Of a stretch of DNA of 7,611 nucleotides, positions 4,785-7,611 are shown one piece after another (position 1 is the stretch's first letter; each line of letters begins with the position of its first letter). The notes beneath the pieces were generated by a model, which ran no database searches, was not told the origin of the DNA, and saw nothing but the letters and a program-made list of their open reading frames with translations. Source of the DNA: JAMLIO01 sp031412575. GTDB lineage: Bacteria > Bdellovibrionota > Bdellovibrionia > Bdellovibrionales > UBA1609. A program made the translations under genes and the position numbers. The stretch covers positions 1-7,611 of the forward strand of contig JANODG010000217.1 of NCBI GenBank assembly GCA_031412575.1, written 5' to 3'.

Positions 4785-5789
4785 CTAAAAAGAAGCGATA
4801 GGTTCGATAGTTGGGCTAGATCCCGGAAATCCTTTCAAATTTAGCAAGTAACGCGCGCCTCCATCTACAGTAGGGGATTTGCCGCCTTTGCCGCTTAAAA
4901 GCAAAGCAGTGATTAGTGTTCCGATTTTTTGCTCGGTAATCTTGTCTAAATTTAAATCCAAAGAAAAATCATACTGCGAGGGGCGAGGTGTAAGACGTCC
5001 TCCCATAGATGTAAATGTTAATCCCAAAGAGCCTTTAATTTTGCCGTAAACCACATCACTAGGAAGTCCAAAAACACTTTCTGCTATGGTTAGCTGACCA
5101 TTAGCTATTCGCCCCTTAAGGTCGATCTTCTTAAATTCACCTTCGGGCAGAAGCAAATCTGTGTTCATGACTTTTATCGTCGAAGGAAGCTGCACCCTTT
5201 GCCCTACAAATTGAAAAGCCCCTAAAGGTTGTTCAAACGCTTTGTTATCTGCTTTGAAATCAAAACTACCGGAAAGCTTACCGCCGGTGGAAAACGGGGC
5301 CTTAAACCAACTTGCAAGTTTAATAATATCAATCTGATCAAGTTTGGCATCGATCTGAAACATTTGTGATTCTTTATTTTTAGAAGTTCCTTGTCCAAGT
5401 TCCGAATAGTTAAAACTTAAATTACCACCAAAAATGTTCGTTGCAGATACACTCACGCCAAACTTAAATCTTAACAGAGCAGAAATTGAAGGGCGCGCGT
5501 AAGCTTTTTCAATGAATAAAGCCGAGGGCATTTGTGGCGCGTAAATGGAAATGTCTTTAGCCGTGATAGCTAAGGGAAATAGACTTAAACCCAAATCACT
5601 AAACGACACTTGAGTTTGTCCACGACTGGCCTTGCTGATTTGCGCTTCAATCAAACTCGACAGCTGGTAGTAAGGAAAAAATAATACGAAAAAAATTAAT
5701 GTTAACACCACAACAAAAAACATTTTAAATTTATGAAATCTAAAAAGATTTAAAAAAGGGTTTATGATGTAAGTGCGTAAACCTTCCAT
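4785..5789 (-). CDS. gspN: Type II secretion system protein GspN
   Basis: The 334-residue protein is the likely GspN component of the type II secretion system, an accessory part present in only some systems and of unsettled role. One membrane segment (about 22-39, FFVVVLTLIFFVLFF) follows a basic N-terminus, placing the remainder in the periplasm. That part has the repetitive beta character of AsmA-like or GspN domains: IEAQISKASRGQTQVSFSDLGLSLFPLAITAKDI (47-80), GGKLSGSFDF (168-177) and a C-terminal GARYLLNLKGFPGSSP (311-326). The ATG directly abuts the gspM stop codon (TAA then ATG), with AGAGGA 6 nt upstream, which points to coupled translation. Position after gspL and gspM strongly supports the name; the sequence alone would give only an AsmA-like membrane-anchored protein. 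Confidence 0.85.
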   Translation of the reverse strand: MEGLRTYIINPFLNLFRFHKFKMFFVVVLTLIFFVLFFPYYQLSSLIEAQISKASRGQTQVSFSDLGLSLFPLAITAKDISIYAPQMPSALFIEKAYARPSISALLRFKFGVSVSATNIFGGNLSFNYSELGQGTSKNKESQMFQIDAKLDQIDIIKLASWFKAPFSTGGKLSGSFDFKADNKAFEQPLGAFQFVGQRVQLPSTIKVMNTDLLLPEGEFKKIDLKGRIANGQLTIAESVFGLPSDVVYGKIKGSLGLTFTSMGGRLTPRPSQYDFSLDLNLDKITEQKIGTLITALLLSGKGGKSPTVDGGARYLLNLKGFPGSSPTIEPIASF

Positions 5790-6440
5790 TTATCGTCCTC
5801 TGAAAGGGGCATTTAGTCCCGGTGGTGCATCATCAGTTTCTATAGAAAAGTTTAGCAACGTGAATTCAGTATTAAAGTAATGGGGATCTTGTTCGCTTGC
5901 TGTTGATTTAAAACCTGTGACTAAAACCGAATCGCTAAAGTTTTCTAACATATTTGCAACTTTTGAGATTTGTCTGACGTTTAAGTTAGTAAGCTCAAGT
6001 ATGTATCCTGCTGTTTGAACTTTTTTAGGAATGCCAGTGATGTCGGGTGTCGTAGATGACATTTTAATTTGGGTGTCGCTGACCTGTGCGGTCTTCATGC
6101 GATTTGTTAAATCCCCTTGAAGCTGCATCAAACTGTATTTTTGGGGTTGAAAATCAGACTGACTATTTAAACGAACAGCTTGATGAAGTTTTTGAACGAT
6201 TTGTTTTTGGTTTTTGTAAGTCACTAAACTTTCGTTGGAGGTTAAAAAAGTCTGGATAGGGATGTTAATGAGCAACGTAAATGCGACAATTCCAGACATC
6301 ACCAAAATTAGCTTTTGTTGTCTAGAAGGTAAGTTATTGTAAGACTCTTGAAATCTATTGAAAGTTTCTGATTCAGTGACCCTGGACTTCAGAGACTGTA
6401 AAGATTCTTTGATTTGTTCTGATAAATTTTCAAAGGCCAT
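5790..6440 (-). CDS. gspM: Type II secretion system protein GspM
   Basis: The 216-residue bitopic inner-membrane protein partners GspL in the assembly platform that links the cytoplasmic ATPase GspE to the pseudopilus. It has a cytoplasmic, helix-prone, charged N-terminus (1-42), one membrane segment (about 43-66, KLILVMSGIVAFTLLINIPIQTFL), a coiled-coil-like stretch (70-90), and a periplasmic ferredoxin-like region (about 125-200) with alternating strands such as GYILELTNLNVRQISKVANML. Length and layout are normal for GspM, whose sequence is poorly conserved, so the call rests mainly on position between gspL and gspN. It starts 27 bp after the gspL stop. The ribosome binding site is weak (GAGAGA, more than 10 nt from the ATG), so translation may depend on coupling to gspL. 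Confidence 0.85.
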   Translation of the reverse strand: MAFENLSEQIKESLQSLKSRVTESETFNRFQESYNNLPSRQQKLILVMSGIVAFTLLINIPIQTFLTSNESLVTYKNQKQIVQKLHQAVRLNSQSDFQPQKYSLMQLQGDLTNRMKTAQVSDTQIKMSSTTPDITGIPKKVQTAGYILELTNLNVRQISKVANMLENFSDSVLVTGFKSTASEQDPHYFNTEFTLLNFSIETDDAPPGLNAPFRGR

Positions 6441-6467
6441 AGTTGTTCATTCTCTCTGATGTTAAAC

Positions 6468-7611
6468 CTAATTTTTTATGGGATGAATACGAATCTGATA
6501 ATTAAATGGTGTTTCACCTTGAGGATTTGCATCGAAAACTTTTCGGTCATCTAACTTACCCTTCACAGATAATGACTTAAGAAGTTCTTCTAAAGCAAGC
6601 AATTGGGTTGTGGATTTTACGCGCCCTTTTAAAGTCAAATTTTGATCTTTAATCTGAAGTTGATCAATATCTACGGCTAATCGACTTTTTGTCGGCGCTT
6701 GCTCGTGAAGATTACGTAGATAATAAGCGGCCTGCTTGTAATTTTTTAAATCCTTTAATTTTTCTATGATTTTTGCTTTTTCTTCGGCCGAACGAATGTA
6801 TTTTTGCAAACGGCTGGTGCTGATCTGAACTGGTTTTAAACCTGTGACGGAAGCCCCTTCTTTTTGCATTTGTTGCAGCGAAATTTCTGCAAGTTGTACA
6901 GCCCATTGGTCTCTAAAATAAGTCCAGGCCAAAAGAACTAAAAAGGCAACGGCCATGATTTTAAATCCGTAAGCCCATTTTTCGACGAAGGCCTCTAAAT
7001 TTTTATTTTTAATAGCGAATTCTTTTCGTCGTAAATTTAAGGCTGGATTTTTTGGACGCTTCACGCCTTCCAAGGCAAGACCCAAAGCTACGATCACATT
7101 TAATTGCTTAACGCTGTCGCCTTGAAAACTGAGCTCGGGAAACTGATGCAAACCTGAAAGGGTGTTGGCTGCAATTTGTAAATGCTGAGTTAAATAAGGT
7201 CCTAAGTTTTTTAACTGCGATCCGCCACCTAAAAGTCCTAGTCCTACAACATGAACGTTTCGCTTACTTTTAATTTCTAATAAAGAAAGTTTAAGCTGTG
7301 TGGCAAAAGGTTCTAAGGCCGTCTTCAGCGTTTCAGATAATCTTAAAGCTTCGTTAGAGACATTACTTTTTGTTAAAGCTAAGCTTGCAGTGTTTACAAG
7401 AACTGCGGCCGCTTCTTTATAGTGAATTCGGTATTCTTTGCAAATCGCATCAATAAGATTGTGACCACCAAAGCTAAGTTCGCGGACTTCGGCTAAACCA
7501 CCTTGGCTTCGCACTAGGAGGATTGATGACGAGTGCCCAATCTCAAGTAAAGCTTCTCCTTGGAAAAAATTTTCTTGGGGCAAAATATCTTTGCTGTCAA
7601 ACACATCATCG
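6468..7611 (-). CDS. gspL: Type II secretion system protein GspL, 5' end beyond the window
   Basis: About 380 C-terminal residues are present; the frame stays open to the right edge, so the true start is outside. GspL ties the secretion ATPase GspE to the inner membrane and binds GspM. The visible cytoplasmic part is an actin-like (PilM/FtsA-type) domain: EALLEIGHSSSILLV (17-31 from the GTG at 7604) followed by a GGHNL turn (46-50), and the nucleotide-fold motif GLGLLGGGSQLKNLGPYL (121-138). The predicted membrane segment is about 212-229. The periplasmic part (230-378) has a helical stretch (264-302) and a ferredoxin-like C-terminal domain, VDIDQLQIKDQNLTLKGRVKS to the end. A PilM/PilN-type fusion is the alternative, but the following gspM and gspN favour GspL. 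It is the first of three tightly spaced genes. Confidence 0.9.
   Translation of the reverse strand, partial: DDVFDSKDILPQENFFQGEALLEIGHSSSILLVRSQGGLAEVRELSFGGHNLIDAICKEYRIHYKEAAAVLVNTASLALTKSNVSNEALRLSETLKTALEPFATQLKLSLLEIKSKRNVHVVGLGLLGGGSQLKNLGPYLTQHLQIAANTLSGLHQFPELSFQGDSVKQLNVIVALGLALEGVKRPKNPALNLRRKEFAIKNKNLEAFVEKWAYGFKIMAVAFLVLLAWTYFRDQWAVQLAEISLQQMQKEGASVTGLKPVQISTSRLQKYIRSAEEKAKIIEKLKDLKNYKQAAYYLRNLHEQAPTKSRLAVDIDQLQIKDQNLTLKGRVKSTTQLLALEELLKSLSVKGKLDDRKVFDANPQGETPFNYQIRIHPIKN

Noticed and set aside
6434..6450. Six-codon frame (ATG AAC AAC TAT GGC CTT) overlapping the gspM start
   Set aside because: It is too short to support, with no properly placed ribosome binding site. It could play a coupling role, but nothing in the sequence distinguishes that from chance.
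6712..6906. Minus-strand open frame of 64 codons inside gspL
   Set aside because: It is a frame-shifted reading of the gspL membrane and periplasmic region with unnatural composition.

Overview
The window looks like a chromosomal segment from a member of the Bdellovibrionota (Bdellovibrio-like), of fairly low GC. This is an inference from gene content: a type II secretion gspL-gspM-gspN run that includes the patchily distributed gspN, plus several secreted cysteine-rich proteins of the sort common in that group. No rRNA, tRNA or species marker confirms it. Every gene I support lies on the minus strand, so transcription runs from high to low coordinates.

Positions 7611-4785 hold gspL (its 5' end lies outside the window), gspM and gspN, tightly spaced and evidently one operon for the inner-membrane platform of a type II secretion system. 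A weak hairpin follows gspN. Next is ssb (4663-4223), with its own good promoter and a strong ribosome binding site. It encodes single-stranded DNA-binding protein with an intact EEIPF tip.

Positions 4222-3887 contain no gene. They hold a GC-rich (about 65% by count over 4021-4120) tandem repeat starting one base after the ssb stop. There are two full units and one fragment. Both units can form the same folded structure, although the sequence of one stem is completely different between them, and a separate hairpin shows a compensatory C-G to T-A change. A further 12-bp hairpin lies just beyond. Wobble pairs favour the minus-strand RNA. This is the most unusual signal in the window.

Positions 3886-1 encode envelope or exported proteins. 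First is a cysteine-rich secreted protein (3886-3095) followed by a plausible terminator. After a good promoter come an outer-membrane beta-barrel protein with a serine-rich linker (2930-2007), a 10-cysteine secreted protein that may be a degenerate lytic-transglycosylase relative (1985-1113), and a small 4-cysteine secreted protein whose full signal peptide is reached only from an AUA start (1081-542). These three look like one operon. Last is the 5' part of another secreted protein (365-1) that begins with TTG behind an excellent ribosome binding site. If the gsp genes build a working secretion system, these signal-peptide-bearing proteins could be among its users, but nothing here shows that directly.
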